Counted from the first letter of the stretch, positions 1 through 8,776 are shown. The stretch is 33,072 nucleotides of DNA from an uncultured Pseudomonadota bacterium (GCA_903951825.1 CAJBDJ010000003.1:1-33072), one strand, 5' to 3'. The notes: a model not told the origin generated them from the letters alone. Translations and numbers: made by a program.

Positions 1-1857
1 ATTGATGGTGTCTACGTGTCCAGCAACTACACCCTGGGTGCCAACCTGGAAGACCTGGTGATGAATGACACAGTCAGCGTATCGCTGAGCGGCAACGAGT
101 TGAACAACAGCGTCACGGGCAATGTCGGCAACGACACGCTGGACGGAGCTGGCGGTGCAGACAGCATGTCCGGCGGCCTGGGTAACGATACCTACGTGGT
201 CGACCATGTCGGCGACGTGGTGACCGAAGCGGCCGGTGCCGGCACCGACCTGGTTCGATCCAGTATCACGCTTACCCTGGCAGCCAACGTCGAGAACCTG
301 ACGTTGACAGGGACGGCAGCCATCAACGGCACCGGCAATACGCTAAACAACGTGCTGACGGGCAACACAGCCAGCAATACGTTGAACGGCGGGGCGGGTA
401 TCGATACCCTGATTGGTGGGCTGGGCAACGACACCTATGTCGTCGACAACGTTGGCGACGTGGTGACTGAAGCCGCCAGCGCCGGCACGGACACCGTTCA
501 GTCGAGTGTCACGCTCACGTTGGCAGCCAACGTCGAGAATCTGACCTTGACGGGGACGGCGGCGATCAACGGCACTGGCAATACGCTGAACAACGTGCTG
601 ACGGGCAACACGGCCAGCAATACGCTGAACGGCGGGGCGGGTATCGATACCCTGATTGGTGGGCTGGGCAACGACACCTATGTCGTCGACAACGTTGGCG
701 ACGTGGTGACCGAAGCGGCCAATGCTGGCACTGATCTCGTTCAGTCGAGTGTCACGCTCACCCTGGCGGCCAATGTTGAGAACCTCACTTTGACCGGCAC
801 AGCGGCGATCAACGGCACCGGCAATACGCTGAACAACCTACTGACGGGTAACACGGCCAGCAATACGTTGAACGGCGGCGCCGGCGACGACACGTTGGAC
901 GGGGGGGCGGGTATCGACACGCTGATCGGTGGGCTGGGCAACGACACCTATGTCGTCGACAACGTTGGTGACGTGGTGACCGAAGCGGCCAGCTCAGGTA
1001 CGGACACCGTTCAGTCGAGTGTCACCCACACGCTGGCAGCCAACGTCGAGAATCTGACTTTGACGGGGACGGCGGTGATCAACGGCACCGGCAATACGCT
1101 GAATAACGTACTGACGGGTAACACGGCCAGCAATACGCTGAACGGCGGCGCCGGCGACGACACGCTCAATGGCGGGGCGGGTATCGATACGCTGATTGGT
1201 GGGCTGGGCAACGACACCTATGTCGTCGACAACGTCGGCGACGTGGTGACCGAAGCGGCCAGCGCCGGCACCGATCTCGTTCAGTCGAGTATCACGCACA
1301 CGCTGGCGGCCAATGTCGAGAACTTGACTTTGACCGGCACGGCGGTGATCAACGGCACCGGCAATACGCTGAACAATGTGCTGACCGGTAACGCGGCCAA
1401 CAATACCTTGAACGGCGGGGCGGGGGCAGACACCCTGAACGGGGGCGCCGGAGCCGATACCTTGAACGGTGGCGCCGGCAACGATACCTACCTGTTCGGC
1501 CGCGGTGCAGGGGCGGACGTGATCAGCGACTACGACACCATTGTCGGAAACGTTGATGTACTTTCCGTCGCTGCCGGCGTCACCGCCAGCCAGTTGTGGC
1601 TGCGCCGTGTGGGTAGCGATCTTGAGTTGAGCATTATCGGCACCAGTGACAAGAGCACCCTCAAAAACTGGTATGCGGGCAATGCTTACCATGTTGAGCA
1701 GTTCAAGACGGCGGACGGCAAGAAGTTGCTCGACACTCAGGTGGATGTGCTGGTCGCGGCGATGGCGGCTTTTGCACCGCCGGCGGCCGGTCAGACAACG
1801 CTGCCGGCGGCGTATCAAACGGCGTTGAATCCGCTGATTGCCGCGAACTGGAAATAA
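1..1857 (+). CDS. RTX-type (haemolysin-like calcium-binding) secreted repeat protein, 5' truncated
   Basis: The reading frame is open from base 1, so the gene begins upstream and only the last 618 codons are here; the GTG at 16 is an internal codon. The protein is built from RTX nonapeptides (GGAGxDTLx, GGLGNDTYV) alternating with a segment of the type LAANVENLTLTGTAAINGTG, the usual architecture of large beta-roll proteins exported by type I secretion. Calcium binding by the nonapeptides is established for the family. After the last nonapeptides (about bases 1411-1500) comes a C-terminal block (FGRGAGADVISDYD, then LKNWYAGNAYHVEQF) resembling the haemolysin-type calcium-binding-related domain, and the tail probably carries the uncleaved secretion signal. 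No type I exporter genes lie in the window. A surface adhesin or extracellular enzyme is possible; any catalytic or adhesive part would lie upstream. Family assignment is firm, function is not. Confidence 0.85.
   Translation: MDGVYVSSNYTLGANLEDLVMNDTVSVSLSGNELNNSVTGNVGNDTLDGAGGADSMSGGLGNDTYVVDHVGDVVTEAAGAGTDLVRSSITLTLAANVENLTLTGTAAINGTGNTLNNVLTGNTASNTLNGGAGIDTLIGGLGNDTYVVDNVGDVVTEAASAGTDTVQSSVTLTLAANVENLTLTGTAAINGTGNTLNNVLTGNTASNTLNGGAGIDTLIGGLGNDTYVVDNVGDVVTEAANAGTDLVQSSVTLTLAANVENLTLTGTAAINGTGNTLNNLLTGNTASNTLNGGAGDDTLDGGAGIDTLIGGLGNDTYVVDNVGDVVTEAASSGTDTVQSSVTHTLAANVENLTLTGTAVINGTGNTLNNVLTGNTASNTLNGGAGDDTLNGGAGIDTLIGGLGNDTYVVDNVGDVVTEAASAGTDLVQSSITHTLAANVENLTLTGTAVINGTGNTLNNVLTGNAANNTLNGGAGADTLNGGAGADTLNGGAGNDTYLFGRGAGADVISDYDTIVGNVDVLSVAAGVTASQLWLRRVGSDLELSIIGTSDKSTLKNWYAGNAYHVEQFKTADGKKLLDTQVDVLVAAMAAFAPPAAGQTTLPAAYQTALNPLIAANWK
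185..1480 (+). repeat. Five in-frame tandem repeats (243, 243, 270, 270, 270 bp) in the RTX gene
   Basis: Taking the GNDTY codons as anchor, the phase recurs at 185, 428, 671, 941, 1211 and 1481. The first two units are 81 codons and the next three 90 codons; the 27-bp difference is exactly one extra RTX nonapeptide. Long blocks are nearly identical between units at the DNA level, which suggests recent expansion or gene conversion. Confidence 0.9.
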
Positions 1858-1871
1858 GGCGCAGGGCGTTC

Positions 1872-1925
1872 AAACCCCCTTGCTTGCCCCCATCGCTCCG
1901 GCTGCTGGCCGGGGGGTGGGGGTTT
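1872..1925 (+). terminator. Probable terminator hairpin after the RTX gene
   Basis: The arm AAACCCCC (1872-1879) is complementary to GGGGGTTT (1918-1925). An inner CCCCC (1887-1891) can pair with GGGGG (1912-1916). It starts 15 bases after the stop codon. The 3' T-run is only three bases and belongs to the stem, so rho-independent termination is plausible but not certain. Confidence 0.45.
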
Positions 1926-2124
1926 ATCGCAACAAAGGTAGCCGTGTTTTCTGCTCCAGGAAACTCAATTGCTCGCCGTCAAACGTCTCGCCACGTCCAC
2001 TGCGAAGACGACTTTGGCCTGCTTCGAGCTGGTTGCAGAAATCAACAGAGGGGCATCTGCCGGGAATCACCTGTTCGTGCTGCAAGTAGCAAGATGCAGG
2101 CGCCGCGCCGGGTTTGTCGGGGCG
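1926..2124. other. Non-coding gap between the RTX gene and argS; no gene seen
   Basis: This is part of the longest non-coding stretch in the window (1858-2159). Short open frames here have no recognisable protein features, and I see no tRNA, small RNA or repeat. Apart from the hairpin at its left end and the -10 box at its right end, I find nothing I can support. Confidence 0.5.
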
Positions 2125-2130
2125 TATAAT
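2125..2130 (+). promoter_or_regulatory. Candidate -10 box of the argS promoter
   Basis: A perfect TATAAT lies 29 bases upstream of the argS ATG and would give a 5' leader of roughly 23 nt. No good -35 hexamer occurs at 16-18 bp spacing (the 17-bp position reads GCCGCG) and there is no TGn extension, so the promoter may need an activator or may lie elsewhere. Confidence 0.4.
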
Positions 2131-2159
2131 CGCGCCTTTCGAATTTTTGCGGTAAATCA

Positions 2160-3923
2160 ATGGCTAAAGACGTCAAATCACAGCTTACCTCCCTGCTGCA
2201 ACAGGCTTTGGAGCGCGTCGCGGCAGAGGCTGGCGCGACGCCGATTTACCTTGAGCGCCCGCGCGATCCGACACACGGGGATTACGCGACCAATCTGGCG
2301 ATGCAACTGGCCAAGCTGCTGAAAAAGAATCCGCGCGACATTGCCATGCAACTGGTCAGCGCCATCCCGGCATCGGTATTGCTGCAAAAAGCAGAGGTTG
2401 CCGGTGCCGGGTTTATCAATTTCACCCTGGCGCCGCACGCCAAACTGCAAGCCGTGCGCGCCGTGCTGGTGGAGGGCGAGAACTACGGACGCAGCACGCA
2501 GGGCGGTTGGCAGAAGGTGCAGATCGAATTTGTCTCAGCCAATCCGACCGGCCCGCTGCATGTCGGCCATGGGCGCGGCGCGGCTTATGGCGCCTCGCTC
2601 GCCAATTTGCTGACCTTTGCCGGCTGGGATGTGACGCGCGAGTATTACGTCAATGATGCCGGTCGCCAGATGGACATTCTCGGCCTGTCGACCTGGCTGC
2701 GTTACCTTGAGCAATGCGGCGTTGCCATTCCCTTTCTGCCCAATGCGTATCAGGGCGATTATGTGCGCGACATGGCGGCGCAGATGCGGGTGGCGCACGG
2801 CGACAAATTGGTTCGCCCGGCCACTCAGGTGCTGGCTGGCACGCCCGGTCTGCCAGAGGCAGAGCGCAGCGACGACGAGGCCAAGCGCCAGCGTGACCAG
2901 CATCTCGATGCGTTGATCGCCAATGCCAAGGCGTTGCTCGGTGCCGATTGGGCTTACGTCCATCATCATGCCCTGTCGGAGCAGCTGGCCGACTGCCGCA
3001 ACGATCTCGAAGAATTCGGCGTCGATTTCGATGTCTGGTTCTCGGAGAAAGCGCTTTTCGACACCGGCCTGGTCGCCCGCTGCGTCGATCTGCTGGAGAA
3101 GAAGGGGCATCTTTATGTGCAAAACGGCGCCCGCTGGTTCCGCTCAACGACCTTTGGCGATGAGAAAGACCGTGTCGTGCAACGTGAAAACGGGCTTTAC
3201 ACCTATTTCGCCTCCGACATTGCCTACCACCTGAACAAGTTCGAGCGGGGTTTCGACAAGGTCATCAATATCTGGGGCGCCGATCACCACGGCTACATTG
3301 CCCGCGTCAATGGCGCAATCACCGCCCTTGATCTGGATGCATCCCGCCTGCAGGTGGCACTGGTGCAATTTGCGGTGCTTTACCGCAACGGCCAGAAGGC
3401 GTCGATGTCGACCCGCTCCGGCGAATTCGTGACGCTGCGCGAGTTGCGCAAGGAAGTCGGCAACGATGCGTGCCGCTTTTTCTACGCCCTGCGCAAGTCG
3501 GATCAGCACCTCGATTTCGATCTTGATCTGGCCAAGAGCCAGAGCAATGAGAACCCGGTTTATTACATCCAGTACGCGCACGCCCGCATTTGCTCGGTGC
3601 TTAACCAGTGGGCCGGCGACCTCGCCAGCCTCGCCGAGGCTGATCTCGGCGTTCTCGACAACCCGCGCGAACTGGCGATTGCCAGCAAGCTGGCCGAGTT
3701 CCGCGAGGTGATCGACAATGCCGCCCGCGAGTTGGCGCCGCATCTGATCGCCTTCTACCTAAAGGATCTGGCCGGCGAATTCCACGCCTGGTACAACGCC
3801 GAGCGTATGCTCGTCGATGATCCGCAGTTGCGCGATGCGCGTATCGCACTGGCCGCCGCCGTGCGACAGACGCTGCGCAACGGACTGGCGATTCTCGGCG
3901 TCAGCTACCCGGAATCCATGTAA
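2160..3923 (+). CDS. argS: Arginyl-tRNA synthetase
   Basis: This cytoplasmic class I aminoacyl-tRNA synthetase charges tRNA-Arg with arginine using ATP. At 587 residues it has full family length. The N-terminal domain (about 1-110) binds the tRNA D-loop. The HIGH signature reads HVGH at residues 134-137 within SANPTGPLHVGHGRGA. The KMSKS-equivalent loop is the ArgRS-type MSTRSGEF near residues 416-423. The C-terminal anticodon-binding helices include YIQYAHARICSVL and the family's terminal LGVSYPESM. The ATG at 2160 gives the expected N-terminus (MAKDVKSQLTSLLQQAL), though the Shine-Dalgarno is weak. It leads the set argS-SPOR-dsbA-SDR, whose genes are 12, 3 and 0 nt apart. Confidence 0.97.
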   Translation: MAKDVKSQLTSLLQQALERVAAEAGATPIYLERPRDPTHGDYATNLAMQLAKLLKKNPRDIAMQLVSAIPASVLLQKAEVAGAGFINFTLAPHAKLQAVRAVLVEGENYGRSTQGGWQKVQIEFVSANPTGPLHVGHGRGAAYGASLANLLTFAGWDVTREYYVNDAGRQMDILGLSTWLRYLEQCGVAIPFLPNAYQGDYVRDMAAQMRVAHGDKLVRPATQVLAGTPGLPEAERSDDEAKRQRDQHLDALIANAKALLGADWAYVHHHALSEQLADCRNDLEEFGVDFDVWFSEKALFDTGLVARCVDLLEKKGHLYVQNGARWFRSTTFGDEKDRVVQRENGLYTYFASDIAYHLNKFERGFDKVINIWGADHHGYIARVNGAITALDLDASRLQVALVQFAVLYRNGQKASMSTRSGEFVTLRELRKEVGNDACRFFYALRKSDQHLDFDLDLAKSQSNENPVYYIQYAHARICSVLNQWAGDLASLAEADLGVLDNPRELAIASKLAEFREVIDNAARELAPHLIAFYLKDLAGEFHAWYNAERMLVDDPQLRDARIALAAAVRQTLRNGLAILGVSYPESM

Positions 3924-3935
3924 GAAAGTCCCATC

Positions 3936-4562
3936 ATGAGCCGTGATATGAAGCCTCGCACCAGCCGCCCAGCCCGGAAAAGTTCCGCCGGCGGCACCCT
4001 CATCGGCATGTTCATCGGCCTCGTCCTCGGTGTCGGTGCCGCCGCCGCCGTTGTCTGGTACATGAACAAGTCACCTTTGCCCTTTGTCGACAAATCGCCG
4101 CCACCACGCAGCGAGCTGGTGCTCGGCAGCGATGGCAAAACGGCGCCGCCGCTGGCCTTGCCGGGCAAACCGGGCGACCCGATTCCGGAAAAGCGCTTCC
4201 AGTTTTACGACATTTTGCCGGGCAAGGCCGACGCCGTGCCGGACAAACAATCGCAGCCAGCCGCAGCCAAGGAGGAGGCAAAAGCCGAGGTACCGAAGAA
4301 GGAAGAAGAATCGCGCGAGAGTAAGCAACCGCTCTTCCTGCAAGCCGGCTCGTTCAGCACCGCGCAGGATGCCGACAACCAAAAGGCCAAGCTGGCGTTC
4401 ATGGGAGTCGAGGCGCTAGTGCAGCAGGTGATGGTGCAGGATAAAACCTACTTCCGCGTGCGCGTCGGCCCTTACACCAAAATTGATGAACTGAACAAAG
4501 TGCGCACCGAACTTGCCAAATCCGGCATTGAGTCGCAACTTGCCAAAAATACCAAGGAGTAA
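3936..4562 (+). CDS. SPOR-domain, FtsN-like inner-membrane protein
   Basis: A 208-residue bitopic protein. A short basic cytoplasmic tail (1-19) is followed by one membrane segment (about 21-43). A long linker rich in Pro, Ala, Lys and Glu (about 45-130) leads to a SPOR domain (about 131-206) containing LFLQAGSFSTAQDADNQKA and YFRVRVGPYTK. SPOR domains bind denuded peptidoglycan at the division septum, so a septal or cell-wall role is likely. The layout resembles FtsN, but the family is diverse and I cannot call it FtsN itself. It starts 12 nt after argS and ends 3 nt before dsbA; its last codons (AAGGAG) supply the dsbA ribosome-binding site. Confidence 0.85.
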   Translation: MSRDMKPRTSRPARKSSAGGTLIGMFIGLVLGVGAAAAVVWYMNKSPLPFVDKSPPPRSELVLGSDGKTAPPLALPGKPGDPIPEKRFQFYDILPGKADAVPDKQSQPAAAKEEAKAEVPKKEEESRESKQPLFLQAGSFSTAQDADNQKAKLAFMGVEALVQQVMVQDKTYFRVRVGPYTKIDELNKVRTELAKSGIESQLAKNTKE

Positions 4563-4565
4563 ACA

Positions 4566-5210
4566 ATGCGTTTTGATCGTCGCCATTTTGTTGTTGCTGC
4601 CCTGCTTTCGCTTTCAGCTCTGAGCGCCGGCAGCCCTGCCCTGGCGCAAAGCGAGGGCAGCGATTACACGCTGATCTCGCCGGCGCAGCCGACGGATGAT
4701 TCGGGCAAAATCGAAGTGCTGGAGTTTTTTAGTTACGGCTGCCCGCACTGCAGTGATTTCCATCCGCTGGTTTCTGCCTGGGCCGCCCGCCTGCCTTCCG
4801 ATGTCAGCTTCCGCCGCGTACCGGTCACCTTCGGGCGCGCTTCCTGGGCGAATATCGCCAAGCTGTATTTCACGCTCGAAACCACCGGCGACCTGGCGCG
4901 ACTCGACAACGAGATATTCAAGGCGATTCACGGCGAACGCATCAACCTGTTCGACGAGCGCACTTTGACTGAATGGGTGGTCAAAAAGGGCGTCGATCCC
5001 AAGCGCTTCAGCGAAACCTTCAACTCGTTCGGCGTCATGAGCAAGCTCAAGCGCAGCGAACAACTCGGGGTCGGGCACAAGATTCAGGGGGTTCCGGCAA
5101 TAACGGTGAATGGCAAATATCTGGTCGGCGGCAAGGACTTCACCGATCAACTGGCTATCACCGACAAACTGATTGCCAAGGTACGCAATGAAAAGTCGGC
5201 CAAAAAGTAA
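4566..5210 (+). CDS. dsbA: Periplasmic thiol:disulfide interchange protein DsbA
   Basis: A 214-residue thioredoxin-fold oxidase that introduces disulfide bonds into exported proteins. Residues 1-27 form a Sec signal (MRFDRRHFVV, a hydrophobic core, then ALAQ). The active site is C59-P-H-C62 in FFSYGCPHCSDFHPL, the DsbA-type CPHC. The cis-proline loop is GVPAI with Pro177. An all-helical insertion lies between them, as in the family. The start at 4566 is supported by AAGGAG at 4555-4560. Reoxidation needs DsbB, which is not in this window. Because pilus assembly commonly needs DsbA-made disulfides, a link to the pilus genes here is possible but only by inference. Confidence 0.95.
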   Translation: MRFDRRHFVVAALLSLSALSAGSPALAQSEGSDYTLISPAQPTDDSGKIEVLEFFSYGCPHCSDFHPLVSAWAARLPSDVSFRRVPVTFGRASWANIAKLYFTLETTGDLARLDNEIFKAIHGERINLFDERTLTEWVVKKGVDPKRFSETFNSFGVMSKLKRSEQLGVGHKIQGVPAITVNGKYLVGGKDFTDQLAITDKLIAKVRNEKSAKK

Positions 5211-5984
5211 TTGACCCTGAAAGTTTTTATTACGGGCGCCTCGTCGGGAATCGGCGAGGCGCTTGCCGTTTACTACGCCGCACGCGGCGCAAGGCTCGGG
5301 TTGGTGGGACGCCGCAGCGCGTCTCTGGCGGCGCTCAACCAGCGCCTCGGCGGGCAGCACGCCTGCTATCCGCTCGATGTCGGCGATGCCGTGGCAGTAC
5401 ACGATGCGGCGACTGATTTCATTGCCCGCTGCGGCGTCCCGGATGTAGTGATTGCCAGCGCCGGCGTCTCGGTTGGCACCTTGAGCGAATTTGCAGAAGA
5501 CCTGGCCGTCTTTCGGCGCCTCATGGAAACCAATGTTTTTGGCATGGCCGCCAGCTTTGCCCCGTTCATTCCGGCCATGCTGGCTGCTGGCGGTGAGCGG
5601 CGACTGGTCGGCATCGCCTCGGTGGCTGGCATTCGCGGGCTGCCCGGCGCCGAAGCTTACTCGGCATCGAAAGCCGCGGTGATCTCTTATCTGGAGAGCT
5701 TGCGCCTTGAGCTGCGACCCGCCGGGATCAAGGTCGTCACCCTCGTGCCGGGCTACATCGCGACGCCGATGACCGCCGTCAACACCTATGCCATGCCTTT
5801 TTTGCTGACGGCCGACGAGGCTGCCGAGCGCTTCGCCCGCGCCATCGCCGGCGGTGTTTCCTATGCGGTCATTCCATGGCAGATGGGCATTGTTGCCAAA
5901 CTGTTACGCTTGCTGCCCAATTGGCTTTACGACCGCCTGTTCAGCGGCGCCCCGCGCAAGCCGCGCGGTTTGCCGATCAACTGA
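5211..5984 (+). CDS. Short-chain dehydrogenase/reductase (SDR family)
   Basis: A 257-residue classical SDR. The Rossmann motif is TGASSGIG (8-15), the NAG equivalent is ASAG (82-85), and the catalytic triad is Ser137, Tyr150 and Lys154 (YSASK). The substrate cannot be deduced. The closest pattern I recognise is that of SDRs annotated as acetoin dehydrogenase or acyl reductases, and C-terminal residues such as WQMGIVAKLLRLLPNWLYDR suggest a lipid-like substrate or membrane contact. The start is a TTG immediately after the dsbA stop codon, with no ATG before the Rossmann strand, so translation is probably coupled to dsbA. A convergent gene follows after 69 nt. Confidence 0.85.
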   Translation: MTLKVFITGASSGIGEALAVYYAARGARLGLVGRRSASLAALNQRLGGQHACYPLDVGDAVAVHDAATDFIARCGVPDVVIASAGVSVGTLSEFAEDLAVFRRLMETNVFGMAASFAPFIPAMLAAGGERRLVGIASVAGIRGLPGAEAYSASKAAVISYLESLRLELRPAGIKVVTLVPGYIATPMTAVNTYAMPFLLTADEAAERFARAIAGGVSYAVIPWQMGIVAKLLRLLPNWLYDRLFSGAPRKPRGLPIN

Positions 5985-6023
5985 AGCAGCGGCGCACGCT
6001 GGCACCTTGGGGAATTTTGCCGG

Positions 6024-6043
6024 CAACCGCCCCGGCGCGGTTG
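6024..6043. terminator. Candidate terminator hairpin between convergent genes
   Basis: CAACCGC (6024-6030) and GCGGTTG (6037-6043) form a perfect 7-bp stem with a 6-nt loop. It sits between the SDR stop (5984) and the pyrC' stop (6054). On the plus strand it is followed by the T-rich ATTCTT; on the minus strand by a less T-rich stretch. It could serve both transcripts. Confidence 0.45.
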
Positions 6044-6053
6044 ATTCTTGCGC

Positions 6054-7301
6054 TCACGCCTGATAAACGACGCGCCCGCCAACCAGGGTCGTCCGCACTT
6101 CGCCGCACATCATGTAACCCATCCAGGGCGAGTTTTTGCCGCGGCTCCTGAGGCTTTGCGGGGTCAACAGCCAGTTTGCGCCAGGGTCGAAAATACAAAT
6201 GTCTGCCGCCGCGCCGATGGCCAGCTGGCCGCTCGACAACCCGAGAACAGCCGCCGGCGCCGAGGTGATGCGGGCAAGCGCCTGGGGCAGCGAAAGCTTG
6301 AGCGTTTCGGCCCATTTCAGGGTCAGCGGCAGCAGCAGTTCGAGGCCACTGGCGCCCGGCCGGGCTTCGCCGAAAGGCAGCAATTTGTCGTCGGCAGCGA
6401 CCGGCGTATGGTCGGAACAGATTGCCGCCAAACCCGAGGCAGCCGCGGCCGACAGCGCCAGGCGGTCACTTTGTGCGCGCAGCGGCGGGTTGAAGCGGGC
6501 ATGAGGATTGAAAAAGCCGATGTCGTTCTCGGTCAGCAACAGGTGGTGAACGCCGATATCGAAACTGAGCGGCAAACCTTCGTCAATTGCTCCCTTGACC
6601 AGTGCGACGCCGGCAGCAGAAGAAAGACGGGTGAGATGGACGCGGCAGCCGGAGTCGCGCACCAGCTGCACGATGGTGGCGATGGCGATGGTTTCGGCGG
6701 CGACCGGAATCCCGGCCAGGCCGAGGCGACTGGAGACTTCGCCAGCGTGCGCGATGCCGTTGCGCGAGAGCCAGTAATCCTGCGCCTGCAGCCAGATGGC
6801 AAAGCCGAAGGTGGCGGCGTATTCCATCGCGCGCAGCAAGGCTTCGGTATCGACCACCGGTTTGTTGGCCTGCGAAAAGGCGATGCAACCGGCTTTTTTG
6901 AGGCCGGCCAGCTCGGCCAGGCGCTCGCCCTTGAGACCGAGCGTCAGCGCGCCCAGCGGCAACACGCGCGCCTTGCCGATTTCGCCGCCGCGATGCACCA
7001 GGCGATCGGCCAGCTCCGGTTCGTCGAGCGGCGGATCGGCATCGGGCGGGACGACAACGCAGGTGACGCCACCAGCGACCGCCGCCGCCAGTTCGGCTTC
7101 GATGCTGTTGAGGCGGGCGCCGAGGTCGATGAACCCGGGGCAGACCACCTGGCCGTCAGCATCAATCGTCTGGTCGGCAGAAAAACCGGCCGGCGCAGCG
7201 TCCAGCCCGGCGATTTTGCCGTCGACAACAAACAGGGAAGTGAGCCGGTCAACCGCGTTTTTCGGGTCAATCACGCGGCCGTTCTTGATTTCGATGTTCA
7301 T
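6054..7301 (-). CDS. pyrC': Non-catalytic dihydroorotase-like subunit of aspartate transcarbamoylase (PyrC')
   Basis: A 415-residue amidohydrolase-fold protein of the dihydroorotase family, downstream of pyrB. The fold signatures remain (VVCPGFIDL, the C-terminal SDHTPVAADDK and GQLAIGAAADICIFDP), but the metal site is destroyed. The usual HxH after PGFIDL reads G61-A62-R63, and the usual HAED is QAQD. This matches the inactive PyrC' (pseudo-dihydroorotase) of Pseudomonas, which is needed to assemble the dodecameric class A ATCase rather than to make dihydroorotate. An active dihydroorotase must then be encoded elsewhere. The ATG at 7301 is preferred over an upstream TTG: it lies one base after the pyrB stop and is preceded by GGGGAAC. 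Some pipelines would call it active pyrC. Confidence 0.92.
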   Translation of the reverse strand: MNIEIKNGRVIDPKNAVDRLTSLFVVDGKIAGLDAAPAGFSADQTIDADGQVVCPGFIDLGARLNSIEAELAAAVAGGVTCVVVPPDADPPLDEPELADRLVHRGGEIGKARVLPLGALTLGLKGERLAELAGLKKAGCIAFSQANKPVVDTEALLRAMEYAATFGFAIWLQAQDYWLSRNGIAHAGEVSSRLGLAGIPVAAETIAIATIVQLVRDSGCRVHLTRLSSAAGVALVKGAIDEGLPLSFDIGVHHLLLTENDIGFFNPHARFNPPLRAQSDRLALSAAAASGLAAICSDHTPVAADDKLLPFGEARPGASGLELLLPLTLKWAETLKLSLPQALARITSAPAAVLGLSSGQLAIGAAADICIFDPGANWLLTPQSLRSRGKNSPWMGYMMCGEVRTTLVGGRVVYQA

Positions 7302-7302
7302 T

Positions 7303-8262
7303 TCAGTTCCCCGCCACAATGCTCATTACCGCCATACGCACGGCGATTCCGAAAGTCACTTGCGGCAGGATGACCGCCTGTGGGCCGTCGGCGACCGCCG
7401 AGTGGATTTCGACACCGCGATTCATCGGGCCGGGGTGCATCACAATGGCGTCGGCCTTGGCCAAGGCGAGCTTCTGCGGTGTCAGGCCGTAGTGGCGAAA
7501 ATATTCGCCGGCCGAGGGCAGCAGAGCGCCCGTCATACGCTCGTTCTGCAGGCGCAGCATGATGATCACGTCGACGTCCTTGAGGCCTTGCTCCATGTCG
7601 TGAAAGACATGCACGCCGAGTTTGTCGAGGTGCTTGGGGAGCAGGGTTTCCGGGCCGATGGCGCGAACTTCCGGGACGCCGAGCGTGGTCAGCGCGTGAA
7701 TGTCGGAGCGGGCGACGCGCGAATGCAGGATGTCGCCGACGATGGCCACGCGCAATTGCGTGAAATCCTTTTTGTAGTGGCGAATCGTGTACATGTCGAG
7801 CAAGCCTTGCGTCGGATGGGCATGACGCCCGTCGCCGGCATTGACGACATGAACATCGTCGCGGCCAATGTTTTGCAGGTGTTCGGCAATCAGGTAGGGG
7901 GCGCCGCTCGAAGCATGGCGCACGACGAAGAGATTGGCGTGCATGGCGACCAGGTTGTCGATGGTGTCGAGCAGGGTTTCGCCCTTGCTGGCCGAGGATT
8001 TGTTGATGTCGAGATTGATCACGTCGGCACTCAGGCGTTTGGCGGCAATCTCGAAGGTCGTCCGGGTGCGCGTCGAATTCTCGAAAAACAGGTTGAAAAC
8101 GCTTTTCCCGCGTAGCAGCGGCACCTTTTTGACATCGCGCGCCGAGACTTCCATGAACGATTCGGCGGTGTCGAGAATTTGCGTCAGGATGCGTTCTGGC
8201 AGGCCGTCAAGCGACAGCAGGTGGGTCAGTTCGCCGTCCTTGTTCAACTGCGGGTTATGCAT
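7303..8262 (-). CDS. pyrB: Aspartate carbamoyltransferase catalytic subunit
   Basis: Condenses carbamoyl phosphate and aspartate to carbamoyl aspartate, the committed step of pyrimidine synthesis. From the chosen ATG it is 319 residues. The carbamoyl-phosphate loop is S63-T-R-T-R-T68 within [13 protein letters not shown]; other family blocks are [27 protein letters not shown] and the C-terminal [12 protein letters not shown]. The ATG at 8262 gives the family-like N-terminus [16 protein letters not shown] and overlaps the pyrR stop by 8 nt; an ATG at 8295 would overlap pyrR by 41 nt and add atypical residues. With PyrC' immediately downstream, and no regulatory pyrI seen, this is probably a class A enzyme. 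Confidence 0.96.
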   Translation of the reverse strand: MHNPQLNKDGELTHLLSLDGLPERILTQILDTAESFMEVSARDVKKVPLLRGKSVFNLFFENSTRTRTTFEIAAKRLSADVINLDINKSSASKGETLLDTIDNLVAMHANLFVVRHASSGAPYLIAEHLQNIGRDDVHVVNAGDGRHAHPTQGLLDMYTIRHYKKDFTQLRVAIVGDILHSRVARSDIHALTTLGVPEVRAIGPETLLPKHLDKLGVHVFHDMEQGLKDVDVIIMLRLQNERMTGALLPSAGEYFRHYGLTPQKLALAKADAIVMHPGPMNRGVEIHSAVADGPQAVILPQVTFGIAVRMAVMSIVAGN

Positions 8263-8776
8263 TTTCCAGTCTCCAGGCGAGTTGGCCGTCAGCATGGCGG
8301 GTCAGCACCAGATTCTGGCCGTCGCGCAATTCAACCTGCCAGACGCAATACGTCGCACCGATCGGCAGTTCGCGCCCGCCGCGGTCGGCGAGTACGGCCA
8401 GGCTGACCGAGGCCGGACGCCCGTAATCGAACAGTTCGTTGAGGGCGGCGCGCGTCGTCCGGCCGGTATACAAAACGTCATCGACGAGGATCAGGTGACG
8501 CCCCTCGACATCAAAGGGAATCACTGTCGGCTTGACCTGTGGATGGAGACCTTTTTCAGCGAAATCGTCGCGATAGAAAGAAACGTCGATGAGGCCGATC
8601 CCTTCGCTGAGACCGAGCGACTCTTTCAGCCGTTCGGCGATCCAGGCGCCGCCGCTGTGAATGCCGATGAAGGCGGGATGGCGGTGCAGATGCGGGCGAA
8701 TCAGTTCGGCCAGTTGGCGACACTGTGCCTCGGCATCGGCGGGCGGCGATGTCGACACGTCAGGCAGAAGGGGCAT
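8255..8776 (-). CDS. pyrR: PyrR bifunctional regulator / uracil phosphoribosyltransferase
   Basis: A 173-residue type I phosphoribosyltransferase. The PRPP-binding motif is [18 protein letters not shown]. The early [14 protein letters not shown] loop and the DVSFYRDDF and [10 protein letters not shown] segments are typical of PyrR. In Gram-positives PyrR binds pyr mRNA; in proteobacteria the gene often precedes pyrB and has UPRTase activity, while its regulatory role is less settled. I see no PyrR-binding attenuator, because no leader exists: the gene overlaps ruvX by 17 nt (8760-8776) and pyrB by 8 nt. An upstream ATG at 8887 is rejected because it would overlap ruvX by 128 nt and add a non-homologous N-terminus. 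Confidence 0.93.
   Translation of the reverse strand: MPLLPDVSTSPPADAEAQCRQLAELIRPHLHRHPAFIGIHSGGAWIAERLKESLGLSEGIGLIDVSFYRDDFAEKGLHPQVKPTVIPFDVEGRHLILVDDVLYTGRTTRAALNELFDYGRPASVSLAVLADRGGRELPIGATYCVWQVELRDGQNLVLTRHADGQLAWRLENA

Noticed and set aside
185-1480. Regular repeats that might suggest a CRISPR array or a non-coding satellite
   Set aside because: Units are 243-270 bp, fully in frame, and encode RTX nonapeptides. There are no short repeats with unique spacers and no cas genes.
6048-7373. A 441-codon open frame on the plus strand, antisense to pyrC'
   Set aside because: It covers the same bases as a clear dihydroorotase-family gene, has low-complexity Arg/Gln composition and shows no domain.
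6796-8115. A 439-codon plus-strand open frame across pyrC' and pyrB
   Set aside because: It is antisense to two recognised genes and its sequence has no family signature.
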